Below, one piece after another: positions 27,050 to 36,763 of a stretch of DNA of 64,000 bases. The stretch's first letter is position 1. Each line of letters starts with the position of its first letter. Both the position numbers and the translations under genes were made by a program. The notes below the pieces were generated by a model. The model worked only from the letters and a program-made list of their open reading frames with translations. It did not search any database and had not been told where the DNA came from. The stretch is from DASZTV01 sp035548055 (GTDB taxonomy: Bacteria; Actinomycetota; Actinomycetes; JAFAQI01), in assembly GCA_035548055.1 (NCBI GenBank), contig DASZTL010000069.1, forward strand, positions 27,864 through 91,863, written 5' to 3'.

Positions 27050-28315
27050 GTGAACTCCTTGCTGAACACTCCGCTGCGCATCGGTGCGGCGACGGTACGC
27101 AACCGGCTCTACCGGGCGCCCGTGCTGGAAGGCGCCGGTGATGGCGACAACGCAGCGGCGACGTACCAGCGTCATTTCGTCACTAACGCCGAGCACGGCG
27201 TCGGCCTGATCATCCAGGGATCGTCGTGCATCTGGCCGGAAGGTCGCTCGTCACCGGGGATGACGACGGTGGACACCCGTGAGAAGACGTTGCGGCTGGC
27301 GCCCATGGTCGAGGCCGTGCAGGCCGCCGGCGCCAGTATCTGGCTGCAGATCGGTCACGCCGGGATCTACTCGATGGAGGCCTGGCACGAGCCGTATGCC
27401 TCGACGCGCACCGGCCCCGTCCTCGCCGCCTCGCCGCTGCCGTGGTTCCTGCGGCCGTCGTTTCGCGGCGTTCCGATCCACGTCATGACGACCGAAGAGG
27501 TCCGCGGGATGGCGACCCGCTACGGCGAGGTGGCGGCCTGGGCGCGAGAGGCCGGCTACGACGGGGTGCAGCTCGGGTCCGCCAACGCGAAGCTGCTCGA
27601 CCAGTTCCTCTCGCCGTTCTACAACCGGCGCACCGACGAGTTCGGCGGATCGATGGAGAACCGGGCGCGGGTGCTGCGGCTGATTCGTGAGGCCGTCGCG
27701 GAGCGGGCCGGCGCGGACTACCCCTGCAGCGTGAAGATCCCGGCAGAGGTCGCGCCCCCCGGCTTCGCGCACGCAACTCACGACGAGGCGGTCGAGCTCG
27801 CCCGGCTCGCTGCCGACTGGGGGTACGACGCCGTCACGCCCGTCATCGTGTCGGTGCTTCCCGACGCGACGCTCGCGCGAGGGGACGCGCCTACCAACCT
27901 CAACACCAACAAGGCGATGGCGGATCGGCTCGTGAAGGCCGCGCCAAGACGGTCGCGTCGCGCAGCGCTGCGCTTCGGGTACTGGTGGGGTGGCAGGCGG
28001 GCGCCCTTCAAGCCGGTGTGGAACCGCGAGCTCTTCACCGCGGTGAAGGCACGGGTGTCGATCCCGGTCTTCGCCGTCGGCGGGATCCGGACGGCGGCGG
28101 AGGTGAACGAGATCCTCGACGGCGGGCAGGCCGACATGGTGGGCATCGGTCGGCCGTTCTATGCCGAGCCTGACGTCGCGGCGCACATTCTTGCCGATGA
28201 CCAGTCGACGCGCGCCTGCGTCAACTCCAACCGGTGCGTGCCCGCGCAGATGCTCGGCATGCCCGGCGCTTGCTACAACCCCAAGACCAATGCGGCGGTG
28301 AAGGCGGGCCGCTAG
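27050..28315 (+). CDS. NADH:flavin oxidoreductase, old yellow enzyme family
   Basis: A 421-residue FMN-dependent TIM-barrel protein. It opens LLNTPLRIGAATVRNRLYRAP, typical of the family, and contains LQIGHAG, LDQFLSPFYNRRTDEFGGSMENR and a C-terminal GIGRPFYAEPD. Members reduce activated alkenes or act on 2,4-dienoyl-CoA; this one lacks the C-terminal iron-sulphur/FAD domain of dienoyl-CoA reductase. Substrate unknown. Ends with a 4-nt convergent overlap with the next gene. Confidence 0.85.
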   Translation: MNSLLNTPLRIGAATVRNRLYRAPVLEGAGDGDNAAATYQRHFVTNAEHGVGLIIQGSSCIWPEGRSSPGMTTVDTREKTLRLAPMVEAVQAAGASIWLQIGHAGIYSMEAWHEPYASTRTGPVLAASPLPWFLRPSFRGVPIHVMTTEEVRGMATRYGEVAAWAREAGYDGVQLGSANAKLLDQFLSPFYNRRTDEFGGSMENRARVLRLIREAVAERAGADYPCSVKIPAEVAPPGFAHATHDEAVELARLAADWGYDAVTPVIVSVLPDATLARGDAPTNLNTNKAMADRLVKAAPRRSRRAALRFGYWWGGRRAPFKPVWNRELFTAVKARVSIPVFAVGGIRTAAEVNEILDGGQADMVGIGRPFYAEPDVAAHILADDQSTRACVNSNRCVPAQMLGMPGACYNPKTNAAVKAGR

Positions 28316-29166
28316 ATCGCCTCGGCGAGGCGCGCGAGTGCCTCCAGCTGCTCGATGCAGTGGGCGAGCGAGTGATGGACGAGGCTGGCCTTGACGATGG
28401 TCGCGCCGGCGTCGCCGAGGGCAGCCAGCTCCTCAGTGGTGGCGTCGACCTGCTCGATCGGGTCGAGCGGACGCGACGGCGCGAGGACGACCTCGAAGTC
28501 AGCTGCGATCTCGATCCGTCCGAGCCACTCGCGAACCTGCTGCGGGCTGACCGCGAACGGCGTCCATCCGTCACCGAGCTCCGCGGCCCGGCGCAACGAG
28601 CGCAGTGTCCGGCCGCCGACCCACATCGGTACCCGCGCCTGCACTGCGCACGGGTCGATGACGAACCCGCGGTAGGAGTAGTGGGTGCCTTCGTAGCTGG
28701 GTTCGTGCTGCGACAGCGACGCGCGCAGAGCCCGCATCGCGTCGTCGGCTCGGTTGCCGCGATCGTCGAAGGGTGCGCCGAGGAGGTCGAACTCCTCCTC
28801 GAGGGTGCCGACGCCCACCCCGAGGATCAGTCGCCCGCCGCTGATCACATCGAGCGTCCCGTAGCGTTTCGCGATCTCCAGCGGGTGGTGGTAGCCGAGG
28901 ACGAGCACGTTGGTCGCCAGTCGGATCCGCTCCGTGCGGGCGGCGAGATACCCGAGGGTCGCGAGCGGATCCCAGTACGTCGCCCCGCGCCGCGGCGCCT
29001 CGGTCGCAGGCACGCCGATGTGCTCGCTGCACGTGATGTGGTCGTAGCCGAGCCGGTCGCACGCCGCCGCGATCTGGGCGACGTGGTCGATCGTTGCGGA
29101 CTCTTCCCACCGCGCGTGCGCGCCCGGGAGCATCGTGAGCACCGGTGTGACGAGGGAGAGTCGCAC
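28312..29166 (-). CDS. LLM-class F420-dependent oxidoreductase
   Basis: A 284-residue luciferase-like TIM barrel. The VGVGTLEEEFDLLGAPFDDRG segment and RIRLATNVLVLGYHHP are hallmarks of actinobacterial F420-dependent LLM enzymes. The substrate cannot be told from sequence. It is downstream of an unrecognised gene on the same strand (16-nt gap). Confidence 0.85.
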   Translation of the reverse strand: MRLSLVTPVLTMLPGAHARWEESATIDHVAQIAAACDRLGYDHITCSEHIGVPATEAPRRGATYWDPLATLGYLAARTERIRLATNVLVLGYHHPLEIAKRYGTLDVISGGRLILGVGVGTLEEEFDLLGAPFDDRGNRADDAMRALRASLSQHEPSYEGTHYSYRGFVIDPCAVQARVPMWVGGRTLRSLRRAAELGDGWTPFAVSPQQVREWLGRIEIAADFEVVLAPSRPLDPIEQVDATTEELAALGDAGATIVKASLVHHSLAHCIEQLEALARLAEAI

Positions 29167-29182
29167 TAGCTGACCTCGAGCT

Positions 29183-29935
29183 TCATCGAGCCGCCTCCGT
29201 TGGCCAGGCTTCCCAGTCGATCATCGTGCGGAGCGGGCCGGCGAACATCGGGCGGACCGCACGCGAGGACCAGCGCTGCTCGATCATCGGGGCCAACCGC
29301 TGCGTCGTGACGATCGGATCGGCGTCCAGGAACACGACGGTGGTGCGCTGCGGCGGACCCTCACACGCCGGCCGCAGCCGCCACGGGCCGGTCGAGTGGA
29401 ACGACCAGATGCCCGCGACGCCGGGAACCTCCAGCATCGCTGAGTCGTGCCCCGTCGCCAGCCAGTCGTGCCAGGCCGTCTCGTCGTCGTTCGGGCCCTC
29501 GACGACGAGCAGCACGCCGCGGTGCGGGCGAAACGGGACGACCTCGGCTGAGACGGCGGCGGCCGGCGCCGCGTGTCGCGCCTCGACCGCGAGCAGCCGG
29601 GTCTGTAGTGACGGCCTGACCTCGGGGAACCGGCCGGCCTCGCGAAGCTCGGCTCCGAGAGCCATGAACGCGTCGTAGGTCTCCTGCACCGGGTCGGACA
29701 TCAGATAGGCGACCGCGTTGCCCACCTCGTCCAGACCGCCATCCGCGACGATCCGGTGCATCGGGTAGTCGCCATCGGCGATCCAGCGCAGTCCTAGCGC
29801 GATACCTGGGATCCGGTACTGCTCCGGCATGTGGTCAAGGAGATGCCAGCGCAGATAGCTCCCGTCGTCATCCGGCGGGGCCGGCGGGGTGAGGCTGAAG
29901 AACCCGGCCGCGATGCGGTTCATGTCGATGATCAT
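29183..29935 (-). CDS. Conserved hypothetical protein (possible EthD-like dimeric barrel)
   Basis: A 250-residue protein starting MIIDMNRIAAGFF. Two repeated segments (YLRWHLLDHMPEQYRIPGI near residue 32 and a DDETAWHDWLATGHDSAMLEVPGV segment near 160) resemble the His-containing halves of ferredoxin-like dimeric barrels such as EthD. No enzyme family is certain. It is likely co-transcribed with the LLM oxidoreductase. A longer start up to 30163 would run into the helicase gene and is not used. Confidence 0.65.
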   Translation of the reverse strand: MIIDMNRIAAGFFSLTPPAPPDDDGSYLRWHLLDHMPEQYRIPGIALGLRWIADGDYPMHRIVADGGLDEVGNAVAYLMSDPVQETYDAFMALGAELREAGRFPEVRPSLQTRLLAVEARHAAPAAAVSAEVVPFRPHRGVLLVVEGPNDDETAWHDWLATGHDSAMLEVPGVAGIWSFHSTGPWRLRPACEGPPQRTTVVFLDADPIVTTQRLAPMIEQRWSSRAVRPMFAGPLRTMIDWEAWPTEAAR

Positions 29936-29976
29936 CGACCATGCGCCGTCGGCCCGCTTCGCGGTCCCGCGGGCAG

Positions 29977-31671
29977 CTAGATCAGCTGCTCCATCAGCCA
30001 GTCGCGCCGCGCCGCGAGCACCTCTTCGGTCGGCGCCTTCGACGGGCTCGGCACCGCTTGCCGGAGCAGGGTGTGCACCGCCGAGTGGGTGATCTTCCGG
30101 CGAGCGGCGAGCCGCCCGACCATCTCGTGGATCTCCTTCTTCAGGCCCACCGCGGACTGCCACGCCGTACCGCGGCTGTTGCGGAGGAGGTCGTCGCCGG
30201 TGGCCCTGCGCCGGTGGGCCGCGTCGCGACGCGCGAGCAGAGAGGCGGTCTGCTCCGCGGTGAGCAGGCCCGGTAGGCCGAGGAAGTCCTGGTCCTCCTC
30301 GCTGTGGGCGATCTGCGCGACGACGGCGCGGCCGCCCTCGAGGACGTGCGCGAACTCGGCGTCGGAGTCGACCGCCTCCCAGCTGTCGACGCCGACCAAC
30401 CGGTCTTCCTCGGCGATCAGCGGATCGAGGTCGTGAGTGTCACCGGCTTCGGCGCGGGGTGGCATGACGTGGTTGCGGGCCTGCTCGATCTCGGCGGCGA
30501 GTGCCAGCAACGGACGGACAGCGGGCAGGAACACCGTTGCTGCCTCCCCCGGCCGGCGGGAACGCACGACGCGGCCGACGGCCTGGGCGAAGAACAGCGG
30601 CGTCCGGTAGCTCGTCATCCATGCCAGGCAGGCGGCCCGCGGGATGTCGACACCCTCACTGATCATCCGCACGCACACCGCGAACCGCTCGTCGGAGTTG
30701 GTGAACCGCGAGAGCTTCTTGCTGGCCTTCGGGTCGTCGGACAGGATCAGCGCCGGCGTGTGCCCGGTGATCCGCTTCACGATCGCGGCGTACTCCCGGG
30801 CGTCGTCCTGGTCGCTGGCGAGCACCAGCCCGGCGGCGTCCGGCATGGTCGTGGCGCGAAGGTGGGTGATCCGCTCGTCCATCGCGGCGATGACGTGGGG
30901 GATCCACTTGCCGGCCGGGTTCAGCGCCGTCTTCCACGCACGCGCCTCGGTGCTCTTGGTCGATGTCTCCGACAGCGACGCTGCGATCACGTCACCGGCG
31001 GAGTTCTTCCACCGGGAAACGCCGGTGTACGCCGCGAACACCACAGGACGTACGACGCCCTCGGCGAGTGCCTCGCCGTAGCCGTAGGTGTAGTCGGCGA
31101 CGCTGACCAGCGCGCCGTCGCTGTCGGTGTCGTAGCGGACGAACGGGATCCGCTCGTCGGGCCGGGTGCGGAACGGTGTGCCAGTCAGTGACAGCCGGCG
31201 GCTCGCGGTATCGAATGCCGTCCTGGTGGCTTCGCCCCACGACAGGCCGTCGCCCGCGTGGTGGATCTCGTCGAGGATCACCAGGCTGCGCTTCGCCCGG
31301 GTGCGGGCCTCATGGAGCGCGGGCTTTGCCGCCACCTGCGCGTAGGTGGTGACGTAGCCGTGCAGGTCCGCGCGGACCGGGCCGGTGTCGTTGCCGAGGG
31401 TCGGGTCGAGCCGCAGCCCCAGCCGGTCTGCGGCGACGGCCCACTGGGTGCGCAGATGGTCGGTCGGCGCGACGACGACCACCCGGTCGATGACCCGCTT
31501 GCCCAACAGGTCGCTCGCGAGCGCGAGGGCGAAGGACGTCTTCCCGGCGCCCGGCGTCGCGGTGACCAGGAAGTCGGCGGGGGTGTTCTCCCGGTAGCGG
31601 GCGAGTGCCTCGGCCTGCCAGGCCCGGAGGCGCAGCGCCGGGCGCTCGGTCTCTACGGGCTGGGCAGTCAT
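29977..31671 (-). CDS. DEAD/DEAH-box helicase
   Basis: A 564-residue SF2 helicase. Walker A TPGAGKTS (Lys44), motif II DEIH, motif III LTGTPFR, and C-terminal motifs RMISEGVDIPRAACLAW and QAVGRVVRSR are intact. The arrangement is close to the restriction-type/UvrB-like group common as a single-gene chromosomal helicase in actinobacteria. It lies between a hypothetical and a nucleosidase gene on the minus strand; no methyltransferase or nuclease partner is adjacent here. Confidence 0.88.
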   Translation of the reverse strand: MTAQPVETERPALRLRAWQAEALARYRENTPADFLVTATPGAGKTSFALALASDLLGKRVIDRVVVVAPTDHLRTQWAVAADRLGLRLDPTLGNDTGPVRADLHGYVTTYAQVAAKPALHEARTRAKRSLVILDEIHHAGDGLSWGEATRTAFDTASRRLSLTGTPFRTRPDERIPFVRYDTDSDGALVSVADYTYGYGEALAEGVVRPVVFAAYTGVSRWKNSAGDVIAASLSETSTKSTEARAWKTALNPAGKWIPHVIAAMDERITHLRATTMPDAAGLVLASDQDDAREYAAIVKRITGHTPALILSDDPKASKKLSRFTNSDERFAVCVRMISEGVDIPRAACLAWMTSYRTPLFFAQAVGRVVRSRRPGEAATVFLPAVRPLLALAAEIEQARNHVMPPRAEAGDTHDLDPLIAEEDRLVGVDSWEAVDSDAEFAHVLEGGRAVVAQIAHSEEDQDFLGLPGLLTAEQTASLLARRDAAHRRRATGDDLLRNSRGTAWQSAVGLKKEIHEMVGRLAARRKITHSAVHTLLRQAVPSPSKAPTEEVLAARRDWLMEQLI

Positions 31672-31702
31672 GGGGTTACGACCCTAGGACGGCTCGATGA
31701 GG

Positions 31703-32263
31703 TCAGGCGAGGTACGACACGAGCCAGTTGCCCAGTTCCCGCGCGCTGGTGTCGACGAGCTCCGGCCAGGACAGGGAAGTCGAGTCGGCGTTGTCGCTGA
31801 CGTGCTTGACGACCCGGACCCGGACCGCGGCCTTCCGGCAGGCCCAGACCACCGCAAACGCCTCCATGTCCACCAGCGCAGCGCGCTGGGCGAGGGCGTC
31901 TCGGGTGATCGGGTCGGCGATGAAGCTGTCACCGGTCGCGAGGACGAGGTCGCTTCCACCGTCGACGTCGAGGGAGTCCTCGATCTTGATCCCCATCCCG
32001 GAGAGGATGTCGGCGGAGATGTCGTGGTTGATCACCCTGCCCGGCAGGTGGAGCCCGCTGACCCCGTCCCGCAGCGCCCCCGCCGTACCGATGTTGATCA
32101 CTTCGAACCCGGGCTCGAGCGGCGTCGCCGCGCCGAGCCAGCCGGCGAGTGAGGCAGCGGCTGCGACCTTGCCGAGCCCGGTCACCAGCAGGGGTAGACC
32201 CTCGGGCACGTAGCGCGCCTCTTCCCGGGTAGCCGCAACGACGAGGATGTCGGCCCGGGTCAC
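31703..32263 (-). CDS. Nucleosidase (PNP/UDP family, MTA/SAH nucleosidase-like)
   Basis: A 186-residue member of the phosphorylase superfamily: GTAGAL in the phosphate/ribose loop region, VDMEAFAVVWAC with the conserved Met-Glu, and VKHVSDNAD near the C-terminus with the catalytic Asp. It is shorter than bacterial MTA/SAH nucleosidases (about 230). Likely cleaves a purine nucleoside or related compound. No adjacent pathway genes. Confidence 0.78.
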   Translation of the reverse strand: MTRADILVVAATREEARYVPEGLPLLVTGLGKVAAAASLAGWLGAATPLEPGFEVINIGTAGALRDGVSGLHLPGRVINHDISADILSGMGIKIEDSLDVDGGSDLVLATGDSFIADPITRDALAQRAALVDMEAFAVVWACRKAAVRVRVVKHVSDNADSTSLSWPELVDTSARELGNWLVSYLA

Positions 32264-32276
32264 TACTCCAACGTAG

Positions 32277-33665
32277 TCAGCCGACGATGATGCGGCGGGA
32301 GTGCTCCGAGTCGTGCCCCACGTTCGTCGCCACTCGCAGGTAATGCGCCTGGTGGCGGGGCAGCACGGCGTGGTAGCGGCCGTTGGCCTGCGTCAGGGTG
32401 TGCGCCAGTGTGCGCCAGTGTGCGGCGTGCGTCGGCGCCTTGGTCTGGATGGTCAGCTTGTGTCCGTCCTGCGCCGGCAGGAGCGCCCCGCGGATCTTGA
32501 TCGCGTCCGCCCTCGTCACAGCGGCGTGAAGCGTCAGCCGGCTCAGCAGCAGACGACTGTGGTTGCCGTGCTTCTTCGTCGGCCGCGGAGAGGTCGTCGG
32601 GCTCACCGTCGGGCTCGGGCTGGTCGTCGGGCTCACCGTCGGGCTCGGGCTGGTCGTCGGGACCGACGTCGCCGACCCGCCGAACTGTGTGGCGATCTCG
32701 GCCGCGGTCAACGGGTTGTGCCCGTTCTCGATCGAGGAGAAGTCCTTGTCCCAGTAGCCGCTGATGATCGCGTTGTGCAGGCGCATCCATGCCGCCATGT
32801 CGGCGATGAACCGCGGGTTGTCTCCGCCGGAGACCGTGCCGGTACCCGCGTAAGGCTGGCCGTTGCCGGCAGAGGCGCCCCAGCCCAGCCCGAACTCCGC
32901 AATCGCGACCTGCTTGCTGTGCTGCCCGGCAAACGACGCCAGCCAGTCCAGGCCCCACTTGCGGCTCTTGATGCTGGAGAACTGCGCGGGCTCCCCCGGG
33001 TAGTTGTTCCACGCGATGTCGTAGACGTCGAGGGCCATGATGTCGACGTAGGCGTCGCCCGGGTAGTAGCTGGTGAGGTCACCCATCGCCTTGTCGCCAC
33101 CGCCGTTGTCCCCCAGCGACGGGTTCCACTCGAAGACGAATGACGCCCCTGACACGCCTCGCATCGCGTTGACGATGTGGCGCCAGTACGCGACGAACGC
33201 GGGTGCCTGGCCCGCGGCGTACCACGGGTAGGACTTCTGGTTGAACTCCCAGCCCAGGCGCAGGATCGCGTTGCCCATCCCGTGCGCCACGAGGTCCTTG
33301 GCGACAGTGACGTAGTACTGGTCATATGCCCCGCTGGCGCCAGTCGCCAAGGTCGCCCCCGACAGCGGCAGCATTGGTACGCCCCAGACCATCCGGTACC
33401 CGCGGCCCGACCAGTTGCTCATGTTCCAGTTGTCATCGATCCCGGACCATGTACGGTCGTCGAAGTAGTCCGAGCCGTACCCGATCTGGGTGCCGAGCCG
33501 CTGCCCTAGAGCGCTGAGGCCTGCCGCGTTTCCGACGCTGACATACGCGGTAAAAGGTTGAGGCGTAGCTGCGGCTGAGGCTCTCGGTAGCGCTAGCCCG
33601 AGGCCCGCGGTGGTGGCGAGGCTGATGGCTGCGAGGAGAGCGATGAGTACTGGGCGATGTCTCAT
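32277..33665 (-). CDS. Secreted GH26-like glycoside hydrolase
   Basis: A 462-residue exported protein. A signal peptide spans roughly residues 1-33 (basic start, hydrophobic core, ASA-AA). The catalytic barrel has the probable acid/base Glu140 in RLGWEF and nucleophile Glu257 in IAEFG, the GH26 (beta-mannanase clan A) arrangement. A Thr/Ser/Pro linker with two exact 10-residue repeats and a small C-terminal beta domain follow. It flanks the polysaccharide locus and may trim its product. A second, shorter homologue is at 42488. Confidence 0.8.
   Translation of the reverse strand: MRHRPVLIALLAAISLATTAGLGLALPRASAAATPQPFTAYVSVGNAAGLSALGQRLGTQIGYGSDYFDDRTWSGIDDNWNMSNWSGRGYRMVWGVPMLPLSGATLATGASGAYDQYYVTVAKDLVAHGMGNAILRLGWEFNQKSYPWYAAGQAPAFVAYWRHIVNAMRGVSGASFVFEWNPSLGDNGGGDKAMGDLTSYYPGDAYVDIMALDVYDIAWNNYPGEPAQFSSIKSRKWGLDWLASFAGQHSKQVAIAEFGLGWGASAGNGQPYAGTGTVSGGDNPRFIADMAAWMRLHNAIISGYWDKDFSSIENGHNPLTAAEIATQFGGSATSVPTTSPSPTVSPTTSPSPTVSPTTSPRPTKKHGNHSRLLLSRLTLHAAVTRADAIKIRGALLPAQDGHKLTIQTKAPTHAAHWRTLAHTLTQANGRYHAVLPRHQAHYLRVATNVGHDSEHSRRIIVG
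32599..32658. repeat. Two perfect tandem 30-bp repeats in the GH26 linker
   Basis: Positions 32599-32628 and 32629-32658 are identical 30-bp units. On the minus strand they encode the repeated Thr-Thr-Ser-Pro-Ser-Pro-Thr-Val-Ser-Pro linker. A repeat this exact can vary in copy number by slippage. Confidence 0.85.
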
Positions 33666-33817
33666 ACTTAGTTTGTCGAGAATCGGTCACACCCATCTGT
33701 TGCGCCGGACGTGTGGCGCCGCGGCGGTGGCTTTGCCGGGAAGGCGGGAATTGTCGAGTTTGCGTTGCGCGACTTGGAGATGTTCTGCAGTCACATAACG
33801 TCGATAGCGGTACGCAG

Positions 33818-35050
33818 GTGACGCTTCGGGTGCTCGTCGACCAGTCCGGCTACGACCTACTCAACCTGGGCGATGTCGCGATGTTGCAGGCATGCGTGCG
33901 GCGCCTTCGCGACCTGCGCCCGGACGCGACGATCGCGGTGTTCTGCCACGACGCGGGCCGGCTCGCGAAGTACTGCCCGGATGCGATACCGGTGCCTGCG
34001 GCCCCGGCCTGGCTGCCCCGGTCCGGGCGCCGCAGACGGCTCGGCGTCGCGGCTGCTCAAGCCTGGAAGATCGTTGCGCCCTACGCGATTCGACGTCCGA
34101 AGGTCGTGACGGGTGGGTCGGCGCCAACCGGCTGGCGGGAGGCGATCAAGTGGGCCGACGTCGTGGTCTCGAGCGGAGGCGGCTTCCTCAACGACACCTG
34201 GTGGTGGCACGGATCGGGCGTGCTGTCCGTGCTTGCCGCGGCGCAGCGCTTGGGAAAGCCGACGGCGATGTTCGGCCAAGGGCTCGGACCGCTCAGCCAT
34301 CCCGCCCTGCGTCGGCAGGCGGCCCACGTCCTGCCTCGGCTGACTCTGCTCGGTCTGCGGGGTGCCGTCAGCGGCGAACCGCTGGTGCGCGAGCTGGGCG
34401 TGCCGTCCTCGGTCGTCGTCGTCACCGGGGATGACGGGCTGGAGATCATCGACCTCGACTCGACCCCGGAGTCCGGCGACGTCGTCGGGGTGAACGTCCG
34501 GGTGGCGTCGTACTCAGGAGTCGACGACGAGTCGACGGCTGCGGTCGGCGCCGGGGTGTCGGGCTTCGTCGCCGAGCATGACGCCTCCGCACTGGTACTG
34601 CCGGTCTCGCTGTTCGCCGGGTTCTCCGATGCCGGCGCTACGGAGCGCATGCTGGCCGGGCGGCTGGCAACGCCCCTGGCGAGCGCCGGTGACGTATCGG
34701 ATCCGGCTGAGCTCGCTGAGGTTGTCGCGCGATGCCGAATCGTAGTGACCGGCAGCTATCACGCCGCCGTCTTCGCCCTTGCTCGCGGCGTGCCGGTGGT
34801 CGGACTGTCGCGGTCGGACTATTACGACGCGAAGTTCGCCGACTTGGCCGGGTTGTTCTCTGATGCGGTATCCGTCGTGCAGCTCGCCAGTGCACAGACC
34901 ACGCAACAGCTGAAGGCCGCGATGGACGCAGCGTGGGCCGTCGCGCCCGATGCTCGGAAGCGGACTCGGGACCGGGCAAGGGAGCAGAAGGCCTCCGGGC
35001 GCGCGGCCTACGCGCTGTTTCTCAACCGCGCGGAGCGGCTCAGCGGCTGA
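33818..35050 (+). CDS. Polysaccharide pyruvyl transferase family protein
   Basis: A 410-residue protein of the CsaB/WcaK type, which adds a pyruvyl ketal to sugar residues of exported polysaccharides. Typical features are DQSGYDLLNLGDVAML near the N-terminus, SSGGGFLNDTWWW, GQGLGPLS, and the C-terminal VTGSYHAAVFALARGVPVVGLS. The start GTG 33818 is chosen because the conserved beta-strand begins immediately after; upstream codons are low-quality. Its end overlaps the convergent GMC gene by 11 nt. Confidence 0.85.
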   Translation: MTLRVLVDQSGYDLLNLGDVAMLQACVRRLRDLRPDATIAVFCHDAGRLAKYCPDAIPVPAAPAWLPRSGRRRRLGVAAAQAWKIVAPYAIRRPKVVTGGSAPTGWREAIKWADVVVSSGGGFLNDTWWWHGSGVLSVLAAAQRLGKPTAMFGQGLGPLSHPALRRQAAHVLPRLTLLGLRGAVSGEPLVRELGVPSSVVVVTGDDGLEIIDLDSTPESGDVVGVNVRVASYSGVDDESTAAVGAGVSGFVAEHDASALVLPVSLFAGFSDAGATERMLAGRLATPLASAGDVSDPAELAEVVARCRIVVTGSYHAAVFALARGVPVVGLSRSDYYDAKFADLAGLFSDAVSVVQLASAQTTQQLKAAMDAAWAVAPDARKRTRDRAREQKASGRAAYALFLNRAERLSG

Positions 35051-36758
35051 TCCGCCGGTTGGTCGCGAGCAGAGCGCAGAGGTGATCGGCGAGGCGCACG
35101 GCGAAGGCCACGATCATGAAGGTCGAGTTGGCCTGGCCGGAGGTCACGAACGTCGAGCTGCTCGCGACGTACACGTTCGCGGCGCCGTAGACCCGCAGGT
35201 CCCGATCGACGACGCCGTCATTCGCCGTTGCCGCCATGCGGGTGGTTCCGGATTGGTGAAAGCCCCCGCCGAGCCGTTCCGCAATGACGGCGGCGGGGTC
35301 GTCGGACACGTAGTCGAGCCGACCCACACCGGCGCCCCGCAACGCGCTGTCGAGCAAGTCATGAGCTCGTGCCACGCCATCGACGTCGGCTTCGCTGAAG
35401 CGAAGGTCTATGGCGAGCTTGGGTCGGCCGAGGGCGTCGCGCTCCCGCGTGAGCGACACCCGGCTCTCGGCTTGCGGCAGGTGCTCGCAGTGGTACTGCA
35501 GCGGGTAGCTGTTGCGAGGGCTGTAGGAGAAGAAGCCCGGTGCCCGCCGACCGCGATTCAGGAACCTCCGTGCCCCGAAGTCGAACACGAACTTCCCGGT
35601 AGTCAGCGGGTGGCGGGCGAGGTTGCGAAGGTGGTCGCCAACCGGAGAGATGTCGCTGTGCCCGTACGGCGCGCCCGGTACCACGACGCCGGTGAGCGAG
35701 AGGCGCTGCGCGTCAGGGGCGAAGCGCCGTCCCAGCGGCGAGCGGAGCGCGAGGTAGGCGAAGGACAGGTCGCCTCGATCGTGGGAGGCGTCCGGAAGGT
35801 CTGGGTTGGTCAGCCAGGCCGCGAAGTTCGGTACGCCGGCGCGAAGCTGGAGCTCCTCGGTCAGGGTGAACCGACGGCGCACATAGCTCCCGTCGACATC
35901 CCGCTGATAGTCATACCGCGTGGCCCGCGGCGGGGTCGAGAACTGCACCCTGGCCGCGACGCCCTCAACGTGCGCCATGTACCAGCGGCCGAGATGACCG
36001 GATTGGTTGCCGAGCTCGCCGCCCGCGGGCCCGCGCGAGCTCATCAGCAAGCGGGTGCTCTCCAGCCCGCCGGCTGCGATTACGAAGCCGGCGGCCTCGA
36101 CGCGCACCCGACCGCCCCCGGTGGTCCGGCAGTCGAGGGCTTCAACCTGCTGGTTGGTGGGCGGGCAGACCAGCTCCGTCGCGGTGACTCCGGTCAGCAG
36201 CCGCAGATTGGGCAGCCGGTGAAGCTGCTTGCGGTAGACGTGACCGAAGTTCGTGGGCAGCGACCAACGCTCGAGGTCGGTCGACTTCACGCCGTCCCGA
36301 TCGTTGAGCCCCGGAACGAGGTCGCCACCGAGCGACGGGATCTCCGTCGCGCTGAACACCGGGCGTCCGCACTGCATCCATTCGCAGGCGCGTCCGAAGT
36401 ACTCACGAATCTCGTCGTAGCCGACCGGCCACCGCGCGGCGCCCGCGACCGGGCGGGTCGTGAAGTCGACCGGGTCGAACGGGACGCACCGACCACCCCA
36501 GGTGACGGACGTACCGCCGACCTGACGACGGGTCGCGATGGACATCGGTGCGTGACGCGACGTATCCCAGGACGCGGCCTCGGACAATGCCTGGATCGAT
36601 TCGTCGTACCCCTCGCACCCGCTCTCCACGAGGAGGACGTCAAGGCCCCGCTGGGCCGCCTCGAGGGCGACAACGATCCCGGCGGGACCCGCTCCGACCA
36701 CCGCAAGGTCCGCTGTGAAATGCGCCTCGGCACCGAACCTGGTGAGGTCGTCGAGCAT
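35040..36758 (-). CDS. GMC-family FAD oxidoreductase
   Basis: A 572-residue flavoprotein. The FAD-binding loop VVGAGPAG is at about 20-27, followed by VLLVESG. GGTSVTWGGR and a C-terminal HQSGTTRMA...SSSTFVTSGQANSTF are GMC signatures, with the active-site His in HQSG. It probably oxidises a sugar or alcohol. It is the last gene of a four-gene minus-strand operon (flippase, glycosyltransferase, aldo/keto reductase, this gene), pointing to modification of a polysaccharide building block. Confidence 0.87.
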   Translation of the reverse strand: MLDDLTRFGAEAHFTADLAVVGAGPAGIVVALEAAQRGLDVLLVESGCEGYDESIQALSEAASWDTSRHAPMSIATRRQVGGTSVTWGGRCVPFDPVDFTTRPVAGAARWPVGYDEIREYFGRACEWMQCGRPVFSATEIPSLGGDLVPGLNDRDGVKSTDLERWSLPTNFGHVYRKQLHRLPNLRLLTGVTATELVCPPTNQQVEALDCRTTGGGRVRVEAAGFVIAAGGLESTRLLMSSRGPAGGELGNQSGHLGRWYMAHVEGVAARVQFSTPPRATRYDYQRDVDGSYVRRRFTLTEELQLRAGVPNFAAWLTNPDLPDASHDRGDLSFAYLALRSPLGRRFAPDAQRLSLTGVVVPGAPYGHSDISPVGDHLRNLARHPLTTGKFVFDFGARRFLNRGRRAPGFFSYSPRNSYPLQYHCEHLPQAESRVSLTRERDALGRPKLAIDLRFSEADVDGVARAHDLLDSALRGAGVGRLDYVSDDPAAVIAERLGGGFHQSGTTRMAATANDGVVDRDLRVYGAANVYVASSSTFVTSGQANSTFMIVAFAVRLADHLCALLATNRRISR

Positions 36759-36763
36759 CCGGC

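Noticed and set aside
29936..30163. N-terminal extension of the hypothetical gene at 29183
   Set aside because: The extra 76 residues are Ala/Gly/Arg mirror sequence overlapping the helicase gene; the ATG at 29935 begins the plausible protein.
32395..32425. Short 10-bp repeat TGTGCGCCAG as a regulatory or integration repeat
   Set aside because: It lies inside the GH26 coding region and encodes a small local repeat of the C-terminal domain.
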